From Candidatus Allofournierella merdavium (GTDB lineage Bacteria > Bacillota > Clostridia > Oscillospirales > Ruminococcaceae), in the NCBI GenBank assembly GCA_019118765.1, contig DWYI01000033.1, positions 85,248 through 149,247 on the forward strand: DNA of 64,000 nt. Reading direction: 5' to 3'. A model generated the notes under the pieces. That model saw only the letters and a list, made by a program, of their open reading frames with translations, was not told where the DNA came from and searched no databases. Numbering within the stretch: the first letter of the stretch is position 1; every line of letters starts with the position of its first letter. Shown in pieces: positions 1-8,269 of this stretch. A program made the translations under genes and the position numbers.

Positions 1-440
1 ACATCAACAACGTCATCGGCAGCGTGGAACAGGTGGAGCGGCTGATGAAGGACGTGAACAGCCCCAATCTGGCGCTGATCTGCGACCCCACCAACTATTT
101 CACCGGCGCCAACATCGGCAACATGGACGCCGAGCTGGAAAAGGTCTTTGACCGGCTGGCGCCCTATATGCGCATCGCCCACGCCAAGGACTGCAAGCTG
201 GCCGAGGATGTGTCGGAAAAGCACGCGGATATCGACGCCGACGAGTCCCACTCCTTCCGCGGCTCCGGCGATGTGGAACTGCCCGCGGCCGGCCTGGGTT
301 CCCTGAACTACGACCTGTATGTGCGGCTGCTGGCCAAGCACCATCCCAATATGCCGCTGATCATCGAGCACCTGGACGAGGGCGGTATCCCCCGCGCCAA
401 GGAGTTCGTGGACGGTGTGCTGAAAAACGCGGGCGTATAA
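1..440 (+). CDS. Sugar phosphate isomerase/epimerase, TIM barrel (5' end missing)
   Basis: The reading frame is open from base 3 and runs off the left edge, so only the last ~146 residues are present. The visible part looks like the C-terminal half of the xylose-isomerase-like TIM-barrel (AP endonuclease 2) family: ALICDPTNYF followed by RIAHAKDCK supplies the metal-binding Asp and His/Asp strands, and PLIIEHLDEGG the final Glu strand of the barrel. Such enzymes interconvert ketoses or inososes. The gene ends 40 bases before a ROK kinase on the same strand, which suggests a sugar catabolic operon. The substrate cannot be read from the sequence. A full-length relative of the same fold is encoded at 13559-14374. 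Confidence 0.8.
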   Translation, partial: INNVIGSVEQVERLMKDVNSPNLALICDPTNYFTGANIGNMDAELEKVFDRLAPYMRIAHAKDCKLAEDVSEKHADIDADESHSFRGSGDVELPAAGLGSLNYDLYVRLLAKHHPNMPLIIEHLDEGGIPRAKEFVDGVLKNAGV

Positions 441-480
441 ACGCCGCGGCGATCCATTCTAACGAGAGGCAGGAACACCC

Positions 481-1431
481 ATGAAGTATTACCTCGGCAT
501 CGACCTCGGCGGCACCAACATCGCCACCGGCATCATCGACGAGAACTATCAGTTCGTGGCCCGGCACAGCGTGCCCACCAAGGGCACACGCCCCTTTGAG
601 GTGGTGGTGCGGGACATCGCCGCCGCCGCCCGGGCGGTGCTGGAAAAGGCGGGCCTGACCGAGAAGGACATCGACTATGTGGGCATGGGCGCCCCCAGCA
701 CCATCGAGCCGGGCACTCAGCGCATCGTGTTCGCCAACAACCTTGGCTGGAAGAAGGCGGATCTGGTGGGCGAGTTTCAAAAGCACTGGGACATCCCGGT
801 GCACATTGCCAACGACGCCGATTGCGCCGCCCTGGCGGAGTCCATCGCGGGTTCCGCAAAGGACTACGACAATGTGCTGATGCTGACCCTCGGCACCGGC
901 GTGGGCGGCAGCTTCGTGATGAACAAAAAGATCTATCTGGGCGGCAACGGCTACGGCTGCGAGCCGGGGCACTCCATCCTTGTGTACAACGGCGTGCGGT
1001 GCACCTGCGGCCGGCGGGGCTGCCTGGAGGCCTATGCGTCGGTGACGGCGCTCATCCGCGAGACCATCGAGATGATGGCCGCCTGCCCCACCAGCCTGAT
1101 GTGCGAACTTTGTGGCGGCAACATGAGCCGGGTGAACGGGCGCACCGCCTTTGACGCGGCAAAACAGGGCGACGAGGCCGCTCTGGAGGTGGTGCACAAC
1201 TATGTGGAATACCTCTCCGCCGGCATCGGCAGCCTGGTCACGGCCTTCCGTCCCTCCGTGGTGATCCTGGGGGGAGGTTTGAGCAACGAGGGCGAATATC
1301 TTCTCGGGCCGGTGCGCCGCCGCGTGAGCGAGACGGTGTATGCCTCGGACCTGATGGACCCGCCCGCCATTCTCAAGGCAACTCTGGGGAACGACGCGGG
1401 GATCATCGGTGCCGCGCTGCTCGGCGCATAA
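481..1431 (+). CDS. ROK family sugar kinase
   Basis: A 316-residue cytoplasmic kinase expected to phosphorylate a hexose or amino-sugar with ATP. The N-terminus carries the ROK phosphate-binding motif GIDLGGTNIATG, LTLGTGVGG lies mid-protein, and the ROK zinc motif CTCGRRGCLEAY (C-x-C-G-x-x-G-C-x-E) is complete. There is no N-terminal helix-turn-helix, so it is a kinase rather than a NagC-type repressor. The start is ATG 481 behind GAGAGGCAGGA. It follows the isomerase by 40 bases and is closed by a strong terminator. Glucokinase, N-acetylmannosamine kinase and allose kinase share this architecture; the nearby NanE-type gene makes an N-acylmannosamine-type substrate conceivable, but that is inference. 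Confidence 0.9.
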   Translation: MKYYLGIDLGGTNIATGIIDENYQFVARHSVPTKGTRPFEVVVRDIAAAARAVLEKAGLTEKDIDYVGMGAPSTIEPGTQRIVFANNLGWKKADLVGEFQKHWDIPVHIANDADCAALAESIAGSAKDYDNVLMLTLGTGVGGSFVMNKKIYLGGNGYGCEPGHSILVYNGVRCTCGRRGCLEAYASVTALIRETIEMMAACPTSLMCELCGGNMSRVNGRTAFDAAKQGDEAALEVVHNYVEYLSAGIGSLVTAFRPSVVILGGGLSNEGEYLLGPVRRRVSETVYASDLMDPPAILKATLGNDAGIIGAALLGA

Positions 1432-1451
1432 AACCGATCGGAACTTTGGCG

Positions 1452-1486
1452 AAGGCCCCCACACAGATCTGTGGGGGCCTTTTGCG
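1452..1486 (+). terminator. Intrinsic terminator after ROK kinase
   Basis: Perfect stem AAGGCCCCCACA / TGTGGGGGCCTT with a short GATC loop, followed by TTTTG. It separates the isomerase-kinase pair from the downstream oxidoreductase-regulator pair. Confidence 0.85.
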
Positions 1487-1506
1487 CAAAAGGGAGGGAG
1501 CGTGCA

Positions 1507-2517
1507 TTGAAGGTGCGTTTTGGCATCATAGGCAGCAATTTTATCGTGGACTGGTTCCGCGCGGCAGCGGCCCTGTGCCCCGACTGCGAACTGGCGGCGG
1601 TGTATTCCCGCACGCAGGAGCGTGCGCAGAAACTGGCGCGGGAGTGGGGCGTGCCCCACGCCCATCACACACTGGAGAGCCTGGCCGCCGACGACACGGT
1701 GGACGCGGTGTACATCGCCAGCCCCAACGTCTGCCACGCCGACCAGGCCATCCGCATGATGCGCGCGGGCAAACATGTGCTCTGTGAAAAACCCATGGCC
1801 ATCGACGCCGGCCAGCTGGCCCGGATGGAACAGGCCGCGCGGGAGAACGGCGTGGTGCTGCTGGAGGCCATGCGCAGCGCCCACGGCCCCATGGTGCCGG
1901 CTCTGCGCCGCGTCATGGAAAGGATCGGGCCCATCCGCACGGCGAGCTTCTCCTATTGCCAGTATTCCTCCCGGTATGACAAATGGAAGGCGGGCGTGGT
2001 GGAGAACGCCTTTGACCCGGCCATGGGCGGCGGTGCCCTCACCGACCTGGGGGTATACTGCGTGCACATGATGCTCATGCTGCTGGGCAAGCCCCGCTCC
2101 CTGACCGCCCACGCCTCGTTTTTGCCCGGTTCCATTGACGTGATGGGCGATCTTGCGGCCCGCTATCCCGGCTTTAGCGCCGGCCTTGTTTACAGCAAGA
2201 TCCACGAGAGCCACTGTCCCTGTGAGGTGGCCGGCGAGCAGGGCACCCTTCAGTTCGGCCCGGTGGGCGCGCCCTGCTGGGCCCGCTGGAAGAAGCGGGG
2301 AGAGGAATGGCAAACGATAGAACTTGCCATTTACAAGGAAGACATGTATTATGAAATAGAAGATTTCATTGCTATGGTGCGGGGCGAACTGGACCCGGCC
2401 CCCTGGCGTGAATGGTCCCTGGCCGCGGCGCAGGTTCTGGATGCCGCCCGGCGGCAGACGGGGATCGATTACCGGCCGCACACCCCGCAGCCGGAAGAAA
2501 CGAGGGATTTTGTATGA
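1507..2517 (+). CDS. Gfo/Idh/MocA family oxidoreductase
   Basis: A 336-residue NAD(P)-dependent sugar or inositol oxidoreductase. The N-terminal Rossmann fold begins VRFGIIGSNF, and the family motif CEKPMA (catalytic Lys in EKP) is followed by the C-terminal alpha/beta domain with GGGALTDLGVYCVH. TTG 1507 is chosen as start because AGGGAGGG lies 8 bases upstream; the longer in-frame GTG at 1471 lies inside the preceding terminator stem. The stop overlaps the ATG of the DeoR regulator (ATGA), implying coupled translation. A second, distinct family member lies at 12463-13461. The substrate is not predictable; dehydrogenase and glycosidase-like activities both occur in this family. Confidence 0.88.
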   Translation: MKVRFGIIGSNFIVDWFRAAAALCPDCELAAVYSRTQERAQKLAREWGVPHAHHTLESLAADDTVDAVYIASPNVCHADQAIRMMRAGKHVLCEKPMAIDAGQLARMEQAARENGVVLLEAMRSAHGPMVPALRRVMERIGPIRTASFSYCQYSSRYDKWKAGVVENAFDPAMGGGALTDLGVYCVHMMLMLLGKPRSLTAHASFLPGSIDVMGDLAARYPGFSAGLVYSKIHESHCPCEVAGEQGTLQFGPVGAPCWARWKKRGEEWQTIELAIYKEDMYYEIEDFIAMVRGELDPAPWREWSLAAAQVLDAARRQTGIDYRPHTPQPEETRDFV

Positions 2518-3275
2518 TCGCATCGGAACGCAGCTTGTACATCCTGCGGGCGATCCATGAGCGAGGCGTGATCAATCTCAAGGAGGTGGCGGTGGAACTG
2601 GGCACTTCGGAGGCCACCATCCGCCGCGACCTGGAAAAACTGGAGCGGGCGGGCAAACTCACCCGGGTGCAGGGCGGCGCCACCAGCAACGGGGGCGGCG
2701 AGGAGACCGCGGACATGGGCGAGTTGGCCATGCGCAGTAAAATGCAGATCAACCATGCCGAAAAACTGGCCGTGGCCGCCGAGGCGGCCAAAAATGTGCA
2801 GGACGGCGACACCGTCTTTCTGGACTGCGGCACCTCCATCGCGCCGCTGGGCGCCATCCTGCTGCGGCGCAAGGTGCGCATCGTCACATACAGCACCCTG
2901 CTGCTGAGCCAGGTGAAGATGCCCAAAGCCGAGCTGGTGATGCTGGGCGGGGTGTACGACCCCCATCACAGCATTTTCACCGGCACCATGGCCGAGCAGA
3001 TGCTGCGCAGCTTTCGCTTCGAGCACGCCTTCATCGGGTGCTACGGGGTGTCGCTGGCCGAGGGCAAGTGCTACGACCTGGATATGGCCAGCACCAACAT
3101 CAAGCTGATCGGCGCGGAAAACGCCATGCACCGCTATCTGCTGCTGGACGACTCCAAGCTGGAAAAGCGGGGCTTTTACGGCTTCGCGGACCTCACCGCC
3201 TTCGATCACGTCTACTGCACCCGCCCGGCGGTGCCGGCGGAACTTCCGGAGAATTTTGTGCTCGTTCAAAATTGA
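2514..3275 (+). CDS. DeoR family transcriptional regulator
   Basis: A 253-residue repressor with the DeoR layout: an N-terminal winged helix whose recognition helix reads TSEATIRRDLEKLE (residues ~27-40), then the sugar-phosphate-sensing domain with DGDTVFLDCGTS, the typical phosphate-binding loop of the family. ATG 2514 overlaps the upstream stop by 4 bases. DeoR proteins usually respond to a phosphorylated sugar and act on neighbouring operons. The next promoter (3307-3335), with short inverted repeats TTCAA/TTGAA and TGAACA/TGTTCA just upstream, is the obvious candidate target. Confidence 0.92.
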   Translation: MIASERSLYILRAIHERGVINLKEVAVELGTSEATIRRDLEKLERAGKLTRVQGGATSNGGGEETADMGELAMRSKMQINHAEKLAVAAEAAKNVQDGDTVFLDCGTSIAPLGAILLRRKVRIVTYSTLLLSQVKMPKAELVMLGGVYDPHHSIFTGTMAEQMLRSFRFEHAFIGCYGVSLAEGKCYDLDMASTNIKLIGAENAMHRYLLLDDSKLEKRGFYGFADLTAFDHVYCTRPAVPAELPENFVLVQN

Positions 3276-3288
3276 ACAAAAATGTTCA
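3265..3288. promoter_or_regulatory. Candidate DeoR operator inverted repeats
   Basis: Two overlapping small inverted repeats: TTCAA-AA-TTGAA at 3265-3276 and TGAACA-AAAA-TGTTCA at 3273-3288. They straddle the end of the deoR-like gene and lie about 20 bases upstream of the -35 box of the nanE/glycyl-radical operon. The link to DeoR binding is inferred from position only. Confidence 0.45.
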
Positions 3289-3306
3289 GTTTTGAAAAAA
3301 TAAGTA

Positions 3307-3335
3307 TTGAAAATGCAAACCGCTTGCGCTATAAT
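3307..3335 (+). promoter_or_regulatory. Promoter of nanE / glycyl radical enzyme operon
   Basis: TTGAAA at 3307-3312, 17-base spacer, perfect TATAAT at 3330-3335. The expected transcription start is near 3342, about 120 bases before the nanE-like ATG. The promoter is nested between the two arms of an inverted repeat (3311-3323 and 3355-3367). Confidence 0.8.
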
Positions 3336-3372
3336 GTGTATGAAAACACAGCGCGGCGGTTTGCATTTTTTT
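3311..3372 (+). terminator. Terminator-like hairpin enclosing a promoter
   Basis: A perfect 13-bp inverted repeat, AAATGCAAACCGC at 3311-3323 and GCGGTTTGCATTT at 3355-3367, ends in a run of seven T. Transcripts coming from the deoR-like gene would contain both arms and the U-run and could terminate. Transcripts starting near 3342 lack the left arm and would escape. The TATAAT box is in the loop. Confidence 0.6.
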
Positions 3373-3461
3373 GCATCCGCGCGCAGGGCACAAACCTTAT
3401 CACGGTGTGCCGCGGCCGGAACGGCGGCTTTCCGCCCGGGTGGTGGGGAAAGGAAGGAATC

Positions 3462-4220
3462 ATGAAAACGCAGGACCCCAAAAAGCGCGCGATCCTTGAG
3501 AGCTTCAAAAACGGCCTGATCGTCTCCTGTCAGGTCCAGTGGGACGACCCCATCTACACCGACGACATGGTGGTGAAGATGGCCGAGGCGGCCCGCTGGG
3601 CGGGCGCGGTGGGCATCCGCGCCAACTCGCCGGAGCAGATTCGCGCCATCAAGGCGGCGGTGGACCTGCCCATGATCGGCCTGTACAAGATCTGGCACGA
3701 CGACACCGACGTGTTCATCACCCCCACCCTGGAGGCGGCCCGGCAGGTGTGGGAGGCCGGCGCCGAGATCATCGCGCTGGACTGCACCGACCAGATCACC
3801 CACGAAGGCCGCCCCGCCTGGGAGCTGCTGCCGGTGGTGAAGAAGGAGATCCCCGAGGCGATCCTCTTCGCGGACGTCTCCAACTACAACGAGGCCAAGC
3901 GCGCCGTGGAACTGGGGGCGGACATCGTGGGCCCCACCCTTTACGGCTACACCAAGGAGACCGCCTCCATCGAGTATCCGGACCTGCGGGAGTTCGCCCG
4001 GATGTGCCGGGACATGGGCGACGAGGCCTACTTCGTGATGGAGGGGCATATCTACACGCCCGAGGACGCCATCAAATGCCTCTACCTGGGGGCGCACACC
4101 GTGGTGGTGGGCAGCGCCATCACCCGCCCGCACCTCACTGCCAAGCGCTTTGTGGACCTGATGAGCGGCTACCAGAGCAACTGGCGTGACGCGGAAAAGA
4201 GCAAGCACAACAAAAAGTGA
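3462..4220 (+). CDS. nanE: N-acylmannosamine-6-phosphate 2-epimerase family protein
   Basis: A 252-residue TIM-barrel enzyme matching the NanE family (ManNAc-6-P to GlcNAc-6-P). The two residues known as catalytic acid/base in this family are recognisable: Lys76 in MIGLYK and Glu194 in VMEGHI; VVGSAITRP near the C-terminus is the usual phosphate-binding loop. ATG 3462 has AGGAAGGA 4 bases upstream, and in-frame sequence further upstream overlaps the promoter. It is the first gene of an operon with a glycyl radical enzyme and its activase. No nanA lyase or sialic acid transporter is nearby, so the true substrate may be another 2-epimerisable sugar phosphate; the symbol denotes family membership. 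Confidence 0.85.
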   Translation: MKTQDPKKRAILESFKNGLIVSCQVQWDDPIYTDDMVVKMAEAARWAGAVGIRANSPEQIRAIKAAVDLPMIGLYKIWHDDTDVFITPTLEAARQVWEAGAEIIALDCTDQITHEGRPAWELLPVVKKEIPEAILFADVSNYNEAKRAVELGADIVGPTLYGYTKETASIEYPDLREFARMCRDMGDEAYFVMEGHIYTPEDAIKCLYLGAHTVVVGSAITRPHLTAKRFVDLMSGYQSNWRDAEKSKHNKK

Positions 4221-4248
4221 GCACATACAAGCAAAAGAGGGGACCGAT

Positions 4249-6528
4249 ATGGCAAAATTCAATGTGGACGGCATTCAAAATGTGGAAGTCAGCAAAAAGC
4301 TGCCTCCCCAGATGTCTCCCAGCGAGCAGCTGGCGCTCATGCAGCGGTACACCGACACCCATCGGGCCTGTGAGGGTCTGAGCAAGGAGGAGCGGGAGGT
4401 GCGCTGCCTGCGGGTGTTGTATCCCGCGCTGCTGCGCCGGATGGAGCCGGGCGATCTGTTCCTGGGCCGGCTGGACTTTTTGCCCATCGGCTTCGGCTGC
4501 GTGACCTCCCTGGGCGGCGTGGGCCACTACTGCGTGTTCGGCAAGCTGAAAGCCATGCGGGAGATCCTGCCCACCGAAGCGGAAAAGCAGCAGCTGGACG
4601 GGCTGTATCAGTACTGGCTGGACCACGACTGCAAGACCATCTACTGCAACGAGGTGCTGATCGACGATGTGATCGGCCGCTTCATCGACTGTGAAACGCC
4701 GCTCATCGCCACGGCGCGGCTGTCCGGCATGATGCTGGACTACGAGGCCCTGCTCAGCGGCGGGGTGGACGGCCTGCGCTCGCGCATCGACCAGGGCGCG
4801 GCGGCCAACGGCGAAAACGAGTTCTACAAGGCGTCCCGGCAGGCGCTGGACCTGTTCTGCACCTGCGCGGAGCATCTGCGCGGCGAGGCGCTGGAGGCGG
4901 CCAAAACCGCCGACGGCCCCCGCGCCGCCCAGCTGAAGGCCATGGCCGGCGTGCTGGCGAACATCCAGCACGGCGCGCCGAAAACCTTCCCGGAGGCGCT
5001 GCAGCTGTTCTGGCTGTACGCGCTGATGGCGGGGGTCATCAACTACGGCCGCCTGGACGACCTGCTGGGGCCCTACCTTGCGGCGGACCTGGAAGCGGGC
5101 CGCCTCACCGAGGACGAGGCCTACGAGTACGTCAAGTGCCTGTGGCGGATGATCGAAAACCGCCGCACCACTGTCAACGGGCGGATCATCGTGGGCGGCT
5201 ACGGCCGCAAGCACCCCCGCGAGGCGGACGTGTTCCTGCGGCTTGCCATGCGGGCGGCCACCGAACTGCGCTATGTGGAGCCCCAGTTCACCCTGCGGGT
5301 CACAAAGGATATGCCGGAGGAGATCTGGGACGCCGCCCTGGAGGCGCTGGGCCGCGGGGCCACCTATCCCACCCTGTACAACGACGACGTGAACGTGCCC
5401 GCGGTGGCCTACGCCATGCGGGTGGACGAGAAGACGGCGGAGCAGTATGTGCCCTTCGGCTGCGGCGAGTACGTCATCGCCGGCCAGAGCACCGGCACCC
5501 CCAACACCTGCATCAACCTGCTCAAGCTGCTGGAGATCGCCCTCAACGGGGGCATCGACCCCATGGACGGCAAGGACAAGAGCGACGGCGTGGCGCTGGC
5601 CCCGGCGGGCGAACTGCACACCTTTGAGGACTTGTGGGCGCAGTACACCCGCCTGCTGGATCACTACCTGGACCTCTCCGTCCACGCCCAGGTCCATTCC
5701 TACGAGGTCATGCGCCGCCAGGTGAGTTTTCTGTTCACCAGCCTGCTGATGGACGACTGCATCGCCCGGGGCAAGGCCGTGCTGGACGGCGGCGTGCGCT
5801 ATCTGGGCGGCACCAACGAGACCTACGGCAACATCAACACCTCCGACGCACTGTGGGCCATCAAGGACCTGGTCTACGACCGCAAGAAGTACACCCTGCC
5901 GCAGCTGGTGGCCGCCGCCAACGCGGACTTTGCCGGCGCGGAGGACATCCGCACCGCCCTGTGGAAGTGCGACAAGTACGGCAACGACCTGGACACCGCC
6001 GACGGCATGGCCGACCGGCTGTATCAGTTCGTGGCAAACGGCGTGCGGGACCGGGGCATCGCCGCCGGGATGCAGTATTACCTCATCGTCATCAGCAACA
6101 ACCAGCTGAACACCGAGTGGGGCCGGCGCACCGCCGCCTCGCTGGACGGGCGGCACGCGGGCCAGTACATGAACCCGGCCAACAACCCCCAGGGCGGCGC
6201 CAACACCCACGGCCCCACCGCCATGCTCAACTCGCTGGCCAAGTTCGACGCCCGGCTGCACGGCGCGTCGGTGCAGAACATCAAGTTTGCCACCCCCTTC
6301 TTCCGGGAGAACCGGGAGAAGATCAAGGCCCTGTTCAAGACCTACTTTGCCCGGGGCGGCTGTCACCTGATGGTCACGGTCATCGACCACGGCGTGCTGG
6401 AGGACGCGGTGGCCCACCCGGAGCGCTACCCCGACCTGATCGTGCGGGTCAGCGGTTTCTCGGCGGTGTTCGTCAACCTGGAGCCGGACATCCAGCAGGA
6501 GCTGATGAGCCGGGTGATGTATGAATGA
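4249..6528 (+). CDS. Glycyl radical enzyme of the pyruvate formate-lyase superfamily, substrate unknown
   Basis: A 759-residue enzyme of the oxygen-sensitive glycyl radical family. The radical site is Gly736 in RVSGF, 23 residues from the C-terminus (family consensus RVxGY). The thiyl residue is Cys405 in PFGCGEY, with Glu407 at the usual general-base position. The single Cys with a following Glu is the pattern of the dehydratase/lyase branch; pyruvate formate-lyase has two adjacent Cys. ATG 4249 lies behind AGAGGGGA, 28 bases after nanE, and the stop overlaps an in-frame ATG of the activase. Neighbours (epimerase, kinase, isomerase, oxidoreductase, deoC) point to a sugar-derived substrate. 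Current automated annotation would probably call it formate C-acetyltransferase, which the active site does not support. Confidence 0.9.
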   Translation: MAKFNVDGIQNVEVSKKLPPQMSPSEQLALMQRYTDTHRACEGLSKEEREVRCLRVLYPALLRRMEPGDLFLGRLDFLPIGFGCVTSLGGVGHYCVFGKLKAMREILPTEAEKQQLDGLYQYWLDHDCKTIYCNEVLIDDVIGRFIDCETPLIATARLSGMMLDYEALLSGGVDGLRSRIDQGAAANGENEFYKASRQALDLFCTCAEHLRGEALEAAKTADGPRAAQLKAMAGVLANIQHGAPKTFPEALQLFWLYALMAGVINYGRLDDLLGPYLAADLEAGRLTEDEAYEYVKCLWRMIENRRTTVNGRIIVGGYGRKHPREADVFLRLAMRAATELRYVEPQFTLRVTKDMPEEIWDAALEALGRGATYPTLYNDDVNVPAVAYAMRVDEKTAEQYVPFGCGEYVIAGQSTGTPNTCINLLKLLEIALNGGIDPMDGKDKSDGVALAPAGELHTFEDLWAQYTRLLDHYLDLSVHAQVHSYEVMRRQVSFLFTSLLMDDCIARGKAVLDGGVRYLGGTNETYGNINTSDALWAIKDLVYDRKKYTLPQLVAAANADFAGAEDIRTALWKCDKYGNDLDTADGMADRLYQFVANGVRDRGIAAGMQYYLIVISNNQLNTEWGRRTAASLDGRHAGQYMNPANNPQGGANTHGPTAMLNSLAKFDARLHGASVQNIKFATPFFRENREKIKALFKTYFARGGCHLMVTVIDHGVLEDAVAHPERYPDLIVRVSGFSAVFVNLEPDIQQELMSRVMYE

Positions 6529-6538
6529 GGGGCTCGCC

Positions 6539-7447
6539 ATGATAAACACTCTCCGGGTGATGGATGTGGAGCGGTTCGCCACCAAGGACGGCCCCGGCAT
6601 CCGCACCACCGTATTTTTAAAGGGGTGCCCGCTCCACTGTCCCTGGTGCGCGAATCCCGAATCCCAGAGCGCGTCGACCCAGCTTTTGTGGTTTGAGGCC
6701 AAATGCACCGCCTGCGGCGCCTGTGTGGCGGCCTGCGGGCAGGGCGCCCGCACCGGCGGGCCGGGGCAGAAGCCCTTGCTGGACCGGGCGAAGTGCCTGC
6801 GGTGCGGCGCCTGCGTGGAGGCCTGTCCCTCGGGGGCGCTGCAGCTTTCCGGCGCCGACCGCACCCCTGCCTCCCTGCTGGGGGAGGTGCTGCGGGACGC
6901 CGATTACTACGCGGCCTCCGGCGGCGGCGTCACCGTCTCCGGCGGCGAGCCGCTGACCCAGCCGGAGGCGCTGGCGGAATTTTTGTCCCTGTGCAAGGAA
7001 CACGGCCTGCACACCGCCGTCGAGACCTGCGGGGCCTTTGCGCCCGCCGCGCTGGAGCGGTGCGCACCCTGGCTGGACCTGTTCCTCTTTGACGTCAAGA
7101 GCGCCGACGCCCGCCGCCTGGCCGAAGCGACCGGCGCGGACCTTGCGGCCGTCACCGCGAACCTGCGGCGGGCCATGGCGCTGGGCCGGGAGGTGGTGGC
7201 CCGCGTGCCGGTGATCCCCGGCTTCAACCACGACGAGGCGAGTATGAGGGCGATCTTCGCCCTGGCCCGCGACTGCGGGGTGGGGCGGCTGGACCTGCTG
7301 CCCTATCACACGCTGGGCAAAAACAAGTACGCCGCGCTGGGCCGGGCCTATGCCCTGGGGGATACGTCCATGCTCACCAGGGCCGAGGTGCAGCCCTGGC
7401 AGCAGCTGGCTGCCTCCCTGGGGCTGGACGCCCGGGTGGGCGGCTGA
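6539..7447 (+). CDS. Glycyl radical enzyme activating enzyme (radical SAM)
   Basis: A 302-residue activase that installs the glycyl radical on the preceding enzyme using S-adenosylmethionine and a [4Fe-4S] cluster. The radical-SAM triad is CPLHCPWC (C-x3-C-x2-C). An inserted ferredoxin-like domain holds two further cluster motifs, CTACGACVAAC and CLRCGACVEACP, as in activases of the dehydratase/lyase branch rather than short PflA. The SAM-binding VSGGEPL follows. ATG 6539 is preferred because TGAGGGG precedes it by 6 bases; an upstream in-frame ATG at 6521 overlaps the enzyme stop. The operon closes with a strong bidirectional terminator shared with convergent deoC. Confidence 0.93.
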   Translation: MINTLRVMDVERFATKDGPGIRTTVFLKGCPLHCPWCANPESQSASTQLLWFEAKCTACGACVAACGQGARTGGPGQKPLLDRAKCLRCGACVEACPSGALQLSGADRTPASLLGEVLRDADYYAASGGGVTVSGGEPLTQPEALAEFLSLCKEHGLHTAVETCGAFAPAALERCAPWLDLFLFDVKSADARRLAEATGADLAAVTANLRRAMALGREVVARVPVIPGFNHDEASMRAIFALARDCGVGRLDLLPYHTLGKNKYAALGRAYALGDTSMLTRAEVQPWQQLAASLGLDARVGG

Positions 7448-7458
7448 AAAACAAAACA

Positions 7459-7497
7459 AAGGCCGCCGCATCGGTTTGCCGATGCGGCGGCCTCTTT
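7459..7497. terminator. Bidirectional terminator between activase and deoC
   Basis: Perfect 14-bp stem GGCCGCCGCATCGG / CCGATGCGGCGGCC at 7461-7474 and 7479-7492 with a TTTG loop. T-rich sequence follows on the plus strand and A-rich sequence precedes it, so it serves both converging transcripts. Confidence 0.9.
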
Positions 7498-7513
7498 TAC
7501 TGGAAAACCACGG

Positions 7514-8269
7514 TCACGCCTTGCCCTCGCGCATGGCCTTCGCCTCGGCGGGGGTGCAGTTCAGCACCACGGGGGTGGAGCGGTAGCCGATGCCCATGCG
7601 GTCGATGCCCATGTCGATGAGCTCCAGGAAATGCTCGCGGGTGCGGATGCAGCCGGAGCCCTTGATCTTGCAGCGGCCCTGGGCGGCGTCCATCATGGCC
7701 TGGATCACCTCGCAGGTGGCGCCCTCGTTCTTGCCGCCGGTGAAGAAGCCGGTGCTGGTCTTCACGAAGTCGGCTCCCGCGGCGATGGCCACCTCGGTGG
7801 CCTTCTTCACCTCGTCCAGGGTCAGCGCGTCGGTCTCGAAGATCACCTTCACCGCCGTGCCGTACTTGTGGCACACGTCGCACACCGCTTTGATGTCGGC
7901 CTCCACGTCGGCCCATCTGCCGCTGCGGATCCAGCCGAAGTTGGCCACGATGTCCAACTCAAAGATCTTGCCGGTCTTGCAGTACTCCTCCGCCTGCAGC
8001 ACCTTGGAGGCGGTGGTGGACAGGCCGAAGGGGAAGTCGCACACCACGCAGATCTTGGTGTCGGTGCCCTCGCACATCTCGATGGCGATGGGCAGGGAGG
8101 CCGGGTTGATGCAGACGGTGCGGCAGCCGAAGTCGATGCCCTCCTGGATGTACTTGCGGATGTCCTCCTGGGTGAATTCCGGCTTCAGAACGGACTGGTC
8201 GATGTAGGCGGCCAGTTCGGCCACGGTCATGTCGGCGGCTTTCTTTGCAGGTTTCATGTTCGCGTTCAT
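7514..8269 (-). CDS. deoC: Deoxyribose-phosphate aldolase
   Basis: A 251-residue class I aldolase that cleaves 2-deoxyribose 5-phosphate to acetaldehyde and glyceraldehyde 3-phosphate. The Schiff-base lysine is Lys170 in ADFVKTSTGFF; ELDIV supplies the catalytic Asp, and IKGSGCIR the second lysine and phosphate loop (the usual form is VKASGGIR, so this is a divergent member). The start is uncertain: ATG 8269 gives MNANMKPAKK but lacks a close ribosome site, and ATG 8257 is an alternative. A good AAAGGAG lies at 8310-8316 and would instead serve a 13-codon leader frame ending on the deoC ATG. It faces the glycyl radical operon and is divergent from rpiR, so the aldolase may process its product. 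Confidence 0.9.
   Translation of the reverse strand: MNANMKPAKKAADMTVAELAAYIDQSVLKPEFTQEDIRKYIQEGIDFGCRTVCINPASLPIAIEMCEGTDTKICVVCDFPFGLSTTASKVLQAEEYCKTGKIFELDIVANFGWIRSGRWADVEADIKAVCDVCHKYGTAVKVIFETDALTLDEVKKATEVAIAAGADFVKTSTGFFTGGKNEGATCEVIQAMMDAAQGRCKIKGSGCIRTREHFLELIDMGIDRMGIGYRSTPVVLNCTPAEAKAMREGKA

Noticed and set aside
361..2523. 720-codon open frame on the minus strand
   Set aside because: It is antisense to three clear genes, rich in His/Gly/Pro/Arg and without a family pattern; a shadow of GC-rich codon use.
4249..6528. Calling the glycyl radical enzyme pyruvate formate-lyase
   Set aside because: The active site has a single Cys followed by Gly-Glu, not the adjacent Cys pair, and the activase is the long two-cluster type.
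4135..6864. 909-codon open frame on the minus strand
   Set aside because: It lies opposite the glycyl radical enzyme and its activase and has shadow composition.
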